Below are positions 23,527 to 33,812 of a stretch of DNA of 64,000 nt, piece by piece. This DNA is from Fulvia fulva (lineage: Eukaryota; Ascomycota; Dothideomycetes; Mycosphaerellales; Mycosphaerellaceae). A model generated the notes under the pieces. It did not search any database. It saw only the letters and a program-made list of their open reading frames with translations, and was not told the origin of the DNA. The DNA lies in contig NC_063021.1 in assembly GCF_020509005.1 (NCBI RefSeq), positions 2,728,001 to 2,792,000 of the forward strand, read 5' to 3'. The position numbers and the translations under genes were made by a program. Each line of letters opens with the position of its first letter. The first letter of the stretch is position 1.

Positions 23527-23700
23527 CGGGGTAGTGACATGGACTACGTACGTTCAGAGGGAAAGCTAATCTAGACAAGGAGTAGTCGGGGGCGGGAAGG
23601 GTTTTCACCTATTCGGGTTTCCCTTTGTACATAACAATAGATATATACCTGCATAGGCCGGATAGGGTCCTAGAACAGGGGAATGACAAATCTATCTATC
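23527..23700 (+). other. LINE-1 3' UTR and TCTA tail
   Basis: It holds GGGTTTTCACCTATTCGGG (about 23598-23616) and ends in TCTATCTATC, a short tandem repeat instead of poly(A). The same 3' end is found in all four LINE-1 copies. Confidence 0.8.
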
Positions 23701-23714
23701 TATATATAACTGAC

Positions 23715-24716
23715 TAAGATTCACTATTTAGGACACTAAAGCCTCTTTAAAAGAGGAAGTAGATCAAGGTTAGGGGTGGCTATCTATAAGCTATATATAT
23801 AGGAAGTGCAGTAATAGGTAGTCCTTCTAGAAAGCAAATTGTCTTAGAAAATGTCCTGTTTGTTCCTAGCCTTAGAGTTAGTCTTGTTTCGTAGAATCAG
23901 TTTAGCTAATAGTTTGCTATCTAACTACCTAGTTTCACCCTAAAATCCTTGTCTAGTAAACCCGTTGTCTAGACTAAACTTCGAGGAGGAGTACCGTTTA
24001 TCTACTCGATCTCGGAAATTCTTAAGCTATAGTATACTAGTATACTCTCTTAAGAACGTAACGGTACCGCTATAGCTAATACTAAGTCCGAAGATTAGTA
24101 GGAGCTATAGTATAGAAGATATATACACCTTAGTAAGGGACTACTAAGAAACCTATATAGAGTCACTAATAAGAAAGATCCTATTCCTGTTCCTTCTAAA
24201 CACTAGAATTATAAGGTCTGCTCCCTTATAAACATAAGGAAGTTCAAAGGACCTGCTATATAGAGGAAAGGGGAGAGGCTGGCCCTCATCTCTATTGATA
24301 TCTATAGGCCTTTTTAGGGCGTAGTCTCTAGGCTAGGATATAAATATTAGCTTGAGATTATAGACAACTTCTCTAGGAAGAAGTAGGTAATCCCTTTAAA
24401 GGCTAGGAGCGACGCTCCTATAGTCCTACTGTATTAACGAGCTAAGGCTAGTTAAGCTTATAGGTAATAACTAAGCCGCTTTAACACTTATTAAAGATGC
24501 CTATATATATAAAAGGTTAAAGCATATTAATGTTATATATAACTATATTAGATATCTCTAGTAGTAGAAGAAGATTGTAGTAGACTACTACTATATAAAG
24601 GACATAGCTACTAATAGGTTAATAAAGCCCCTTAATAGCTAGTAGTTCTAAAACTTTATAAGGTAGCTCTAGCTTACGTAAAGGGATTATAGGAGACTAT
24701 ATAGCCTAAGTAGGAG
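23715..24716 (+). pseudogene. Copia-A1 pol remnant with large internal deletion
   Basis: After the LINE the Copia frame resumes with the protease and pre-integrase region. The start of integrase is seen (LALISIDIYRPF-like at about 24280-24310, then WLEIIDNFSRKKW-like). At about 24440 the frame jumps to the RNase H end (KDAYIYKRLKHINVIYNYIR-like, about 24500-24550). Compared with Copia-A2 (38830-42330), about 2.5 kb covering most of integrase and RT is missing. A purine stretch (TAGGAG, 24711-24716) directly precedes the 3' LTR, the same as in Copia-A2. Confidence 0.7.
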
Positions 24717-24869
24717 TGTTAAGAACATATAGGCCGTAGGACAAGCATATAGGTATAGGTGTGTCATGTGACTAGATCACGTGACTAGGGTTTACTAGCC
24801 TATAGGCTAGTAAACATCCGGACACCTAGTATCTACCTATACTAATACTAGCGATACTATATATAGATA
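24717..24869 (+). repeat. Copia-A1 3' LTR, first part
   Basis: Starts TGTTAAGAACATATAGG. It contains GATCACGTGACTAGGG where the 5' LTR has GATTACGTAACTAGGG. Broken at 24869/24870 by the reverse LINE; resumes at 30380. Confidence 0.85.
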
Positions 24870-25039
24870 GATAGATTTGTCATTCCCCTGTTCTAGGACC
24901 CTATCCGGCCTATATAGGTATATATCTATTGTTATATATAAAGGGAAACCGGAATAGGTGAAAACCCTTCCCGCCCCCGACTACTCCTTATCTAGTTTAG
25001 CTTTCCCTCTAAACGTACGTAGTCTATATCACTACCCCG

Positions 25040-28000
25040 TTAGCCCCCGCTCCTAGCCGGTCTCGTCGCGCTACGTCGTGTCCTCTCTTCCTATACTGTT
25101 CCTACTAGGCGGTACTATTCTAGCCAGCCCTTCTCTAGTATCTAGTTCGTAATACGCCGTAGGTCCTTAGCGTTGTTAAGAAGTGCCCTAATCGTCCGGT
25201 TCCTCGCCTTTGCTATCTACTCCCCCCTTCCTAGCGACTACCTCGGATAGACGAGGAGTACGTGCCGTACGTTCTAGGAGCGATAGCCGTAGGGGCAGCT
25301 AGTATTCGTATATCCTAGAACCTTCCTCTATAATAGGTACCCCTAGAGGCCGATATGTTCGCTTCATAGTTAGGTTGCTATACTACTCTATGCCCTCGTA
25401 AGGCGGTAGTAGATGAGCTTCGGGGGGTACTTGACCGCGGATTTTATAGCTAACTATTCCTTAGGTTATCCCGCTAGCTAAGGGCGTCTACTATACCCTA
25501 CAACCTAGTTGTTCCACCTCTCTTTCTATAGTTGCTCTACAAACGATTTCTTACCTTCCTATTATATTACTAGCTATTCGTCCCTTGCCCGGTAGTTCGG
25601 CTCGTTTCCGGGTCGAATGTCCCTATACGCTAGTACTAATTCGCGGGCCCTTACGACTATACTAGCGATGACCTTCTATACTAGGTACTGTGCCGACTTG
25701 CCTAAGTAGGAGGTCCGTAGTCCCTAGATGTATAGGTCGATCGGCGGTATAGCGGTCTCGTACTTAAGCATCCTCGTTAGTATCGACTTATATGCCCCGG
25801 TGACCTTCCTTAGGCATTGGTTTTGGATCTTCGCTAGCGGCGCGACGAGTCCCTTCGATAGGCAGGCCCTCTCGCCTAAGGACCACACTTAGCTACTATA
25901 GGTAAGGACTGGCCGTACAATAGCCGTATATAGAAGTCGTGACTACCGGAAGTCCGCCCCCTATATAGACGTAGTGAGCCTCTAGTATAATGCTATATTC
26001 TGTTTAGCTTTCCGTAATATTACCTATACGTACTTCCTCTACCGTAGCGCCGGGTCTACCTATAGTCCGAGGATCCTAAGCTGATTTGCCGGGTTAGTCG
26101 TGTGCCCCTATATCTAGATAGAAGCTTACATATTGTAGAACCGTGGCCGGCGCGTAAAGTGTATTAGATTGTACTTTTCTAGGGCAAACCGAGCCCCGTG
26201 CCTCCTAGCCTAGTCCTCGTAGATCTTATACTTCTCTTCTAGTAGCCTATAGTTCTCCTTAGTCGAGGAAGACCACGCTAGGATATTTGTGTCGTCTACG
26301 AAGCCGCTCGCAGCGGTGTTCTGGGATTCTAGGGCTAGGAGCAGCGTCGCTATAAAGAAGAGGAACAGAATAGGTACTAGCGTTAAGCCTTACGGGAGTC
26401 TAGTATAGACTACTTGAAATAGGCTTCTATACTAGCCGACTAGGATCGACGTACTACGGTTTTAGAGGTAGGACCGTACGAAGTTAATAAGCTACTTAGG
26501 GAGTCCTTTCGACCTTAGGATATAGAGTAGCCGCGGGTATAATACGTAGTCGAAGGCTCCCGATATGTCTAGGCTAAGTAAGGAAGCTACCTTGTCCCTA
26601 TTCTTATACTAGATAGCCTTTACCTAAGAGGTGATAAGTTCTATCGCGGATAGCGTCGATCGCTATAGGCGCGCACCTATCTAGGTGTCCGGGAGTAGGG
26701 AGTGTTCCTCTACCGCCTCGGAGAGTCTCGTTATAACTAGCTTCTTAAGCGCCTTCCTAAGAGTATTAAGGAGCGTAATTAGGCGGTACGACTTTACCTA
26801 CGTATAGTCTTCCTTTTACGGCTTACGTAGGACTACTATCGTCGATTGTTTAAAAGCTATCGGGTAGTATCCGGTCTATAGGTAGGCGTTAAAGATCGCT
26901 ATAACTACTAGGGCTAGTTGATCTCTACACTTCTTTAGTAGCTCGTTTAGAATCCTATCCGGCCCCGGGGCTTTCTTCGCCGGCAACTTCCTTAGTATAG
27001 CGGTAACTTCTCCCTCGGACACCTCCTATTAGACCGCGATACTAGGGGCTAGGGGAGTAGAGCTGTTTATATCGCTTAGATCAGCCTCGACTAGGGCCTC
27101 GGGGTCGCTAACCGGGCCACTAGGCGATTATAGCGCTAGGATAGAGAAGGAGGGGCCCTGTATAGGGTCCTATCGGGCCTATTTCGCTAGCTTCTATATC
27201 CTCTCTAGCTTGCCGGCGATTTCTTCTACTATAGCCCTCTAGCCGACTACTTTCTCCCTTCGTATTATAGCTTTCTTCTGTTAGTATACCTCCCTATATA
27301 CGTTCTAGGCCTCCTCGCTATAGCTGCTCGTCCACACCCGGCGGGCTCTCCTTACTTCTCTTACTACCGTAGTACACTCCGGCGTCTAGTATAGTTTAGA
27401 CTATATCGTTAGTTAGGTAAGCGGAACGTAAAGTGAGGTCGCTTTTCTTATATCGTCTGTCAACCCCTAGATGTCATGGTCTCCCCACAGAGTGTACAGA
27501 AGGTGGGGACAGAAGAGCCTCAGAGTGCTCAGAAGTCGTTAAGAAGTGACAGTCCAGCTTGGTGTGTGAGCACCAAGAATCACATGCCCCGCAACATTCA
27601 CTACGGGACCCAGCCCTCCAAATTCACCCCTCTACCAAACCTTGACAGATTCACTTCGGCTCGTGACTGTGTGACTCACGGCACTCCCGCGAGCACCCGC
27701 GACTGCGCTGGACCCTAGAAGAAGCACGTAGAAGACTCGGAACGTAGGGCAGGTTGGAATAAGGTTTTGAGCAAAGCTGCTGAGCGCGGCTTCGCACGGG
27801 TTAGCCCTGTTGATGCGGGGACACGCACTCGCGAGGGTCGCGTATAAATATCTGGCCTTCCCCAGGCCTCTCTTGCTTCCTTCGTCTTTTGTTTTGTGTA
27901 GCAATCATACTATACCCTTTTGCATCTGCACTTCGCACCTACATTCTCGCTTTCACCCTTGTATCTCACAGGCCAGGCTCTCGCCCTGACACTAGACTAC

Positions 28001-28855
28001 TTCGTCTATCTCGTCTTTACTGTTGTATTACTACTACGCGATCTAGACTAGCCTCTTAGAGTCATCGAGGTACGCCTAGATGTTGGCCTGTTAGGCCTTT
28101 CCCTAGTTTGGCTTAGGGGTTCCTGCTAGTGTACGTTATATCTATGTCGTAATAGAGGTCCTGACTAGCATATAGTCTAACGACGCCTCGAGTTTATGTT
28201 CGATCCTATAGTAGGTTACCGTGTAGTAGTAGCTATCTAAGATCTAGGAGAGGTCGATCGTGCCTTAGAGTCCCCCTCTCTTCTAGGTACCTAGGTCCTT
28301 CGGGGTATTAAGGGCAATTGCGTTGCTCGCTATCAAGTCGAGTACTTTGTCGGCTATAGGGTGCGGCTATATAAGGCTTTCCTAGGAAGGGTGGTATATA
28401 TTGAAGTCTCCTACTACGATGTGGCACCCTTGTCTCTTAAGCGTACTATCTAGGTGTCTATAGACCCCTAGGTCGCGGCTAGACCTCGAGGCTAGCGGTT
28501 GTATATATAGGTTGTATATCTAGGTACTACCTACGTAGAGGGAGGTAATATCGCCCCCGCCTTCTTCGTCTACGTAGTACACTACCTCCTAGTCGGATTC
28601 TAGTATGTCCTTGCTAACATAGAAGCACGTGCGGGGTCTGCCGTCGCCTCGTAGGCATATCGTATAGCCTAGTGACTTGTAGGTCGTTAGTCTCTTATAG
28701 TACGGGTTAATCTATAGCTCCTAGATTATAAGGACGTAGTGGACGCGCGGGTCCGCCTCGTGTAGGAAATGGTTCTAGACTATATCCTTGCTATAGTTAA
28801 CGTTATACTAGATGATACTAAGCGTATCGAGGCTAGTTATCGGCATCGACAATTA
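25040..28855 (-). pseudogene. LINE-1 ORF2 remnant (minus strand)
   Basis: The counterpart of 20209-23526, interrupted by the solo LTR (27472-27991) in the region between endonuclease and RT. RIP stops replace Trp and Gln codons. Not expressible. Confidence 0.75.
27472..27991 (+). repeat. Solo LTR, undamaged, 520 bp
   Basis: It runs TGTCATGG...CCCTGACA, with inverted ends TGTCA/TGACA, flanked by a perfect CTAGA duplication (27467-27471 and 27992-27996). It keeps normal CpA/TpG content, unlike the LINE around it. A TATA-like GCGTATAAATATC sits at about 27838, followed by a pyrimidine-rich run, as in an LTR promoter; this sets the likely strand. No coding interior or second LTR is present, so it is best read as a solo LTR left by recombination. 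Short open frames inside it are not genes. Confidence 0.85.
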
Positions 28856-30115
28856 TTTCCTCTATATCGTCCTATGTCCTACTACCCTATACGTCCTAGT
28901 CTACGCCTATCGGCTATGTACTAAAGGGGAGCCGGGCCTAGTTAGATTCCCTCGCTGTAGCTAGTAGAGCACGTAGCCTCCCGTACGCCCTAGGTTGCGT
29001 ATCCTTTATATCGTTCTCGGCCCTAGGGCGCTTATGCCCGACCGCCGCTAGTTAGTTCCGGTATAGGCTAGCCTCACGGTCGCCGTAGAATCTTAGGGCG
29101 ACGGTTCTGTTTATGATTACCTTGTTTTTCGCTAGTTTCCGCTATAGGCATTCCGTACTATACGATAGGTAGTGCCCCGGACAGTTCGCGTACCGTCTCG
29201 TAGTCGATATATAGTCCCTAGATATATAGTCTCCTATATAGTTCGAGCAGGCCTACTTGTTTATACACGTGTAGGTTTGGTGTCTATACTGTTAGCATTT
29301 GAAGTATTAGAGGACACGAAAGGATAAGGAGTGCTTTTCTACTATCTTGAGGCTATATTACTAGACTAGGCCTTGTTCTATCGCTAGATCCGCCGCTTTC
29401 GCGTCTTATAGCTATACTATTAGCGCCGAGGCCTTCTTGCCTTCTGGCCATTTCCTATAGAGCCAAGTCGCCTTCTGGATTAGAGAGTTAAGAGTGACCG
29501 GGTTGTCCTCTTAGAGAGCGCGTAGGTGACCCTAGTTAGTTAGGTTAAACTCCTTAGGCATGTCGTAGACTAGGATCGTGAATTGTTTTGTTAAGACCTT
29601 CGCTAATGCCGTAACCTTAGATACCTACTATAGCTATACCTCTAGGTGCCTCCTAGTAGTAGTAGAGCTAGTATAGATCTATAGAGTGCCGTTAGACTGT
29701 TAGTTCACTACCACTACCCCTAGTTAGTTGATTCGTTAGGCGAGCTCCTTGTTCGATAGCTTCGTAACTTCGGCCTAGTCTTCCTTTACTATAATACGGA
29801 TCGTAACTATATTGTGCGTTAGGCGGGGGCCTAGTATCGATACCGCGACCGATGCCTAGCTATAGGGGTGTTAATTCCGGGTGGCCTTACTAATCGCCTA
29901 GGACGTCGTCCTCATTTCTTATTGCCCTCGGTAATACGATAGTATAAGCGCCGTGCGTAGCTAAGTGATCATTACCTATAGAGACCGGTAAGGGAGCTAA
30001 TCGTTAGTTTCTATACTTTTTACGTCCTCTATAAGTTGCTACTAGTTGTCTTAGGGGGGCTTCGCCTATAGGGCCGTAGGCGCCGTTAGTGCCGTAGCCT
30101 AGGCTACTATTGCCT
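28845..30115 (-). pseudogene. LINE-1 ORF1 remnant (minus strand)
   Basis: The counterpart of 18945-20222. The knuckle region is at about 29150-29310, where several Cys codons have become Tyr codons (TGT/TGC to TAT/TAC) and Gln codons have become stops. Confidence 0.7.
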
Positions 30116-30379
30116 AGGAGTTGCCTAATGTAGCTAGGCACCTCCGCGGCGTTTAGAGCTGAAGAAATAGGGTGAAGAGAGCTTTAAGCTGTCCAGATTG
30201 AATAAGGTAGAACTCCCTTAGTCCTAGGGGCAGTGGCCTACTTTGTATATCGTTAGAATGGCCTTAATAAGAGCTTTCGAATGTGTCTTGTTTTAGCGTA
30301 GAGATCGATAAGCCGACGCGTCGAGTAGGTAGGATTATCCCTTATATATAGTATACACTTCCGATACTATATATAGATA

Positions 30380-30457
30380 TACGCTATCCGATTAGGTCCT
30401 TTGTCTTTCCTATAATCCGCCGTCTTCTACTACTACGTAACTCGTACCTATTTAATA
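30380..30457 (+). repeat. Copia-A1 3' LTR, second part
   Basis: Continues the LTR interrupted at 24869: GCTATCCGATTAGGTCCTT, then CCGCCGTCTTCTACTACTAC, ending TTTAATA. Followed at once by the duplication TAATC. Confidence 0.85.
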
Positions 30458-31913
30458 TAATCCGTAATCTCTACTCCTAAGGTAGAGCTATCCGCTAGCG
30501 TAAGGAGTAGAGGCTCTAGTAACGAATAAACCTTAAAATTAGTATTATATATATATATATTCGGTCGAACGCCCTTAGCTAGCGGTATAACCTAAGGAAT
30601 ATTTAGCTACGAAATCCGCGGTTAAGTACCCCCCGAAGCTTATCTACTACCGCCTTACGAGGGTATAGAGTAGTATAGTAACCTAACTACGAAACGAATA
30701 TATCGGCCTCTCGGGGTACCTATTATAGAGGAAGGTTCTAGAATATACAAATACTAGCTATCTCTACGGCTATTACTCCTAGAATATACGGTACGTACTC
30801 CTCGTCTATCCGAGGTAGTCGCTAGAAGGGGGGAGTAGATAGTAAAAGCGAGGAACCGGACGATTAGGGCACTTCTTAATAACGTTAAGGACCTACGGCG
30901 TATTACGAACTAGATACTAGAGAAGGGCTAGCTAGAGTAGTACCGCCTAGTAGGAGTAGTATAGGAAGAGAGGACACGGCGTAGCGCGACGAGACCGGCT
31001 AGTAGCGGGGGCTAACGGGGTAGTAATATAGACTACGTACGTTTAGAGGGAAAGCTAATCTAGATAAGGAGAAGTCGGGGGCGGGAAGGGTTTTCACCTA
31101 TTCGGGTTTTCCTTTATATAAAACAATAGATATATACCTATATAGGCCGAATAGGGTCCTAAAATAGGGGAATAACAAATCTATCTATCTATATATTCGG
31201 TCTATAAACTTAGAGTTAGTACCGATATTAAAGAACGACTAAGATTTGATACTATTCGCTATACTAGGTATTACTAAGTATATTACTACCTTAGGTTACT
31301 ATTCTTATTATTTTCGAATCGTTCTTAAGGAACGCGAAGATATCCTTAGCCCTTTACCTAGTAGCGGTAGTAGCTCTAGTTCTTTTAGACTTCTAAGAGG
31401 CCTAATACTTACTACGCTTAAGTACTAGCCTAACTATTTCCCCGCTATTATAGAGTAGGTAGACGGACTAGTATCTTATAGTCGAAGAGCTTATATACTC
31501 GATTAGTAAGGCGGTGTTTAGTCTTACGGTACTTCTTATAGCGGCCTCCGTTTATATATCGAGTATTCTTAGCGTTATCGAGAGGACCGATATTAGCGGC
31601 CTATATACTAACTTCGCTACGATCCGCCTACGCCTTACGGGTATGTCGAGAGTGTCCTTCGCTACTACTACTACCTCCGTTATTATTACTAGAACCGGCG
31701 GTAGGTAGGTCGGTCTTCTCGTCCTTCTTACTATCCTTCTTATTATCCTTCTTAGTAGACTACTTTCTAGGGTATAGTATATCGACTAGGTAGAAATCCT
31801 CCTTAGTATTATAGATTACTCTAAGCGGACGCCTAGACTAACCTACGTAATACTAATCGCTCGAATATACGTAATACTAATCACCTTAGAAGTACTTAGT
31901 ATACTTAGTATAC
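30458..31913 (-). pseudogene. Gypsy gag/pol remnant, part 2 (host of Copia-A1)
   Basis: Continuation of the sequence at 16561-16909 across the Copia insertion. On the minus strand, 31800-31200 reads a low-complexity gag-like stretch (for example SSSSEGHSRHTRKAW, KHRLTNRVYKLFDYK) with RIP stops. A truncated LINE-1 sits at 30567-31189. The assignment to Gypsy rests on the protease-like part at 16561-16909; this part alone is not diagnostic. Confidence 0.4.
30567..31189 (+). mobile_element. 5'-truncated LINE-1 copy, RIP-damaged
   Basis: Corresponds to about 23078-23700 of the intact LINE (the C-terminal end of ORF2 plus 3' UTR). Flanked by the 13-bp duplication TATATATTCGGTC (30554-30566 and 31190-31202). 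Ends in CTATCTATCTA. The 5' truncation is typical of incomplete target-primed reverse transcription. Confidence 0.85.
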
Positions 31914-32241
31914 TATTAACGAGTCGAGGGCCACTTTAGACCCTAAAATTTACGCGTCAAATCTCGTTAACCTTTAACGGTTAATTACGTAGTAGGGGTA
32001 TATAGGGGTACTACTAAGATATATATAGCTAGGAGGCGACCTTAGTAGGAAGTAAAGGGTTATACGAAGAATCTCTCTATAAGGCAAAAATACGGGAATC
32101 TAAAAATTTGAGATTAATTATCTTCTAGGATTACTATATATATTTTACGGCCCGCGGACCGGCAAGCATATATACCTACGCGTAAGCTATCCTAAGGTCA
32201 CTAGGCGCGCCCTTACTTACTAGGGTAATTAGTCGTCTATA
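31914..32241 (+). repeat. LTR-like repeat, copy 2
   Basis: About 328 bp matching 2676-2984 in the same orientation. The match runs from TATTAAC to GTCGTCTATA. No adjacent pol in the same orientation and no target duplication were found, so it could be a solo LTR or a broken element end. Confidence 0.55.
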
Positions 32242-32536
32242 CTTTAGTAGTTAATAAGGGGGGGTTTAAGTATATACCCGGTAGTATTATTAGTAGATAA
32301 CCCGACGATATTTCACAAAAACAATCTCTTACCCTCCTAATATACTACTAGCTATTATCGACATTCGAAAGCTCTTAATAAGGCTATTCTAACGATCTAA
32401 AAAGCAGGCCACTACCCCTAGAATTGAGGAAGTTCTACCTTATTTAATCTAGATAGCTTAAAGTTCTCTTTACCCTATTTCTTTAGCTCTTAACGCCGCG
32501 GAGGTACCTAGCTACATTAGGCAACTCCTAGGCAAT

Positions 32537-33812
32537 AGTAGCCTAGGCTACGGCACTAACGGCGCCTACGGCTCTATAGGCGAAGCTCCCCTAAGACAAC
32601 TAGCAGCAACTTATAGAGGACGTAAAAAGTATAAAAACTAACGATCAGCTCCCTTACCGGTCTCTATAGGTAATAATCACTTAGCTACGTACGGCGCTTA
32701 TACTATCGTATCACCGAGGGTAACAAGAAATAAGGACGACGTCCTAGGCGATTAGTAAGGCCACCCGGAATCAATACCCCTATAGCTAGGTATCGGTCGC
32801 GGTATCGATACTAGGCCCCCGCCTAACGCACGATGTAGTTACGATCCGTATTGTAGTAAAGGAAGACTAGGCCGAAGTTACGAAGCTATCGAACAAGGAG
32901 CTCGCCTAACGAATTAACTAACTAGGGGTAGTCGTAGTGAACTAATAGTCTAATAGCACTCTATAGATCTATACTAGCTCTACTACTACTAGGAGGCCCC
33001 TAGATGTATAGCTATAGTAGGCATCTAAGGTTACGGTATTAGCGAAGGTCTTAACGAAGCAATTCACGATCCTAGTCTACGACATACCTAAGGACTTCGA
33101 CCTAACTAACTAAGGTTACCTACGTGCTCTCTAAGAGGACAACCCGGTCACTCTTAACTCTCTAATCTAGAAGGCGACTTGGATCTATAGGAAATGGCTA
33201 GAAGGCAAGAAGGCCTCGGCGCTAATAGTATAGCTATAAGACGCGAAAGCGGCGGATCTAGCGATAGAACAAGGCCTAATCTAGTAATATAGCCTCAAGA
33301 TAGTAGAAAAGCACTCCTTATCCTTTCGTGTCCTCTAATACTTCAAATACTAATAGTATAGACACTAAACCTATACGTATATAAATAAGTAGGCCTACTC
33401 GAACTATATAGGAGACTATAAATCTAGGGACTATATATCGGCTACGAGACGGTACACGAACTGTCCGGGGCACTACCTATCGTATAGTACGGAATGCCTA
33501 TAGCGGAAACTAGCGAAAAACAAGGCAATTACAAACAGAACCGTCGCCCTAAGATTCTACGGCGACCGTAAGGCTAGCCTACACCGGAACTAACTAGCGG
33601 CGGTCGGGTATAAGCGCCCTAGGGCCGAGAACGATATAAAGGATACGCAACCTAGGGCGTACGGGAGGCTACGTGCTCTACTAGCTACGGCGAGGGAATC
33701 TAACTAGGCCCGGCTCCCCTTTAGTATATAGCCGATAGGCGTAGACTAGGACGTATAAGGTAGTAGGATATAGGACGCTATAGAGGAAATGATTATCGAT
33801 GCCGATAACTAG
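32537..33812 (+). pseudogene. LINE-1 ORF1 remnant
   Basis: The counterpart of the intact ORF1. The start codon is ATA, and many Gln and Trp codons are stops. The knuckles are damaged, with Cys codons turned to Tyr (for example near 33340-33430). Confidence 0.75.

Larger units (their letters stand above)
18742..23700 (+). mobile_element. Intact LINE retrotransposon (family LINE-1), not RIP-damaged
   Basis: A 4959-bp non-LTR element bounded by the 14-bp duplication TATATATAACTGAC (18728-18741 and 23701-23714). It has a 203-bp 5' UTR containing a TATA-like GATATAAAAAG (about 18804), ORF1 (18945-20222), an overlapping ORF2 (20209-23526), and a 3' UTR with GGGTTTTCACC..GGGTTTCCC that ends in a short TCTA repeat tail. 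CpA and TpG are present at normal frequency, unlike the flanking Copia. ORF content (gag with CCHC knuckles; AP endonuclease + RT) fits the fungal Tad1-like group. Three RIP-damaged relatives lie at 24870-30361, 30567-31189 and 32360-37094. It could be autonomous; that is inference from the open frames. Confidence 0.9.
24870..30361 (-). mobile_element. LINE-1 copy on the minus strand, RIP-damaged, with a solo LTR inside
   Basis: The reverse complement aligns along its whole length with the intact LINE. It is bounded by CGATACTATATATAGATA (24852-24869 and 30362-30379), the target duplication within the Copia LTR. After subtracting the 520-bp solo LTR and its 5-bp duplication, about 4.97 kb remains, a full-length copy. 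Its 5' end reaches some 40 bp further than the intact copy. Damage is moderate and mostly G to A or C to T at TpG/CpA sites, giving stops in both ORFs. Confidence 0.85.
16910..30457 (+). mobile_element. Copia retrotransposon Copia-A1, carrying two LINE insertions
   Basis: The 5' LTR is 16910-17143. The 3' LTR is 24717-24869 continued at 30380-30457, split by a reverse LINE. The outer flanks are the perfect 5-bp duplication TAATC (16905-16909 and 30458-30462), so these are the true ends. The interior has a tRNA-like primer site, gag with a zinc-knuckle region, the protease start, then a short pol remnant. A forward LINE (18742-23700) splits it at the protease. About 2.5 kb of pol present in the sister Copia-A2 is absent. 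RIP is heavy in gag and the 5' LTR but lighter in the 3' LTR. Confidence 0.85.

Noticed and set aside
27476..27904. 80-aa and 90-aa open frames
   Set aside because: Both lie within the solo LTR, a noncoding repeat with clear ends and a target duplication.
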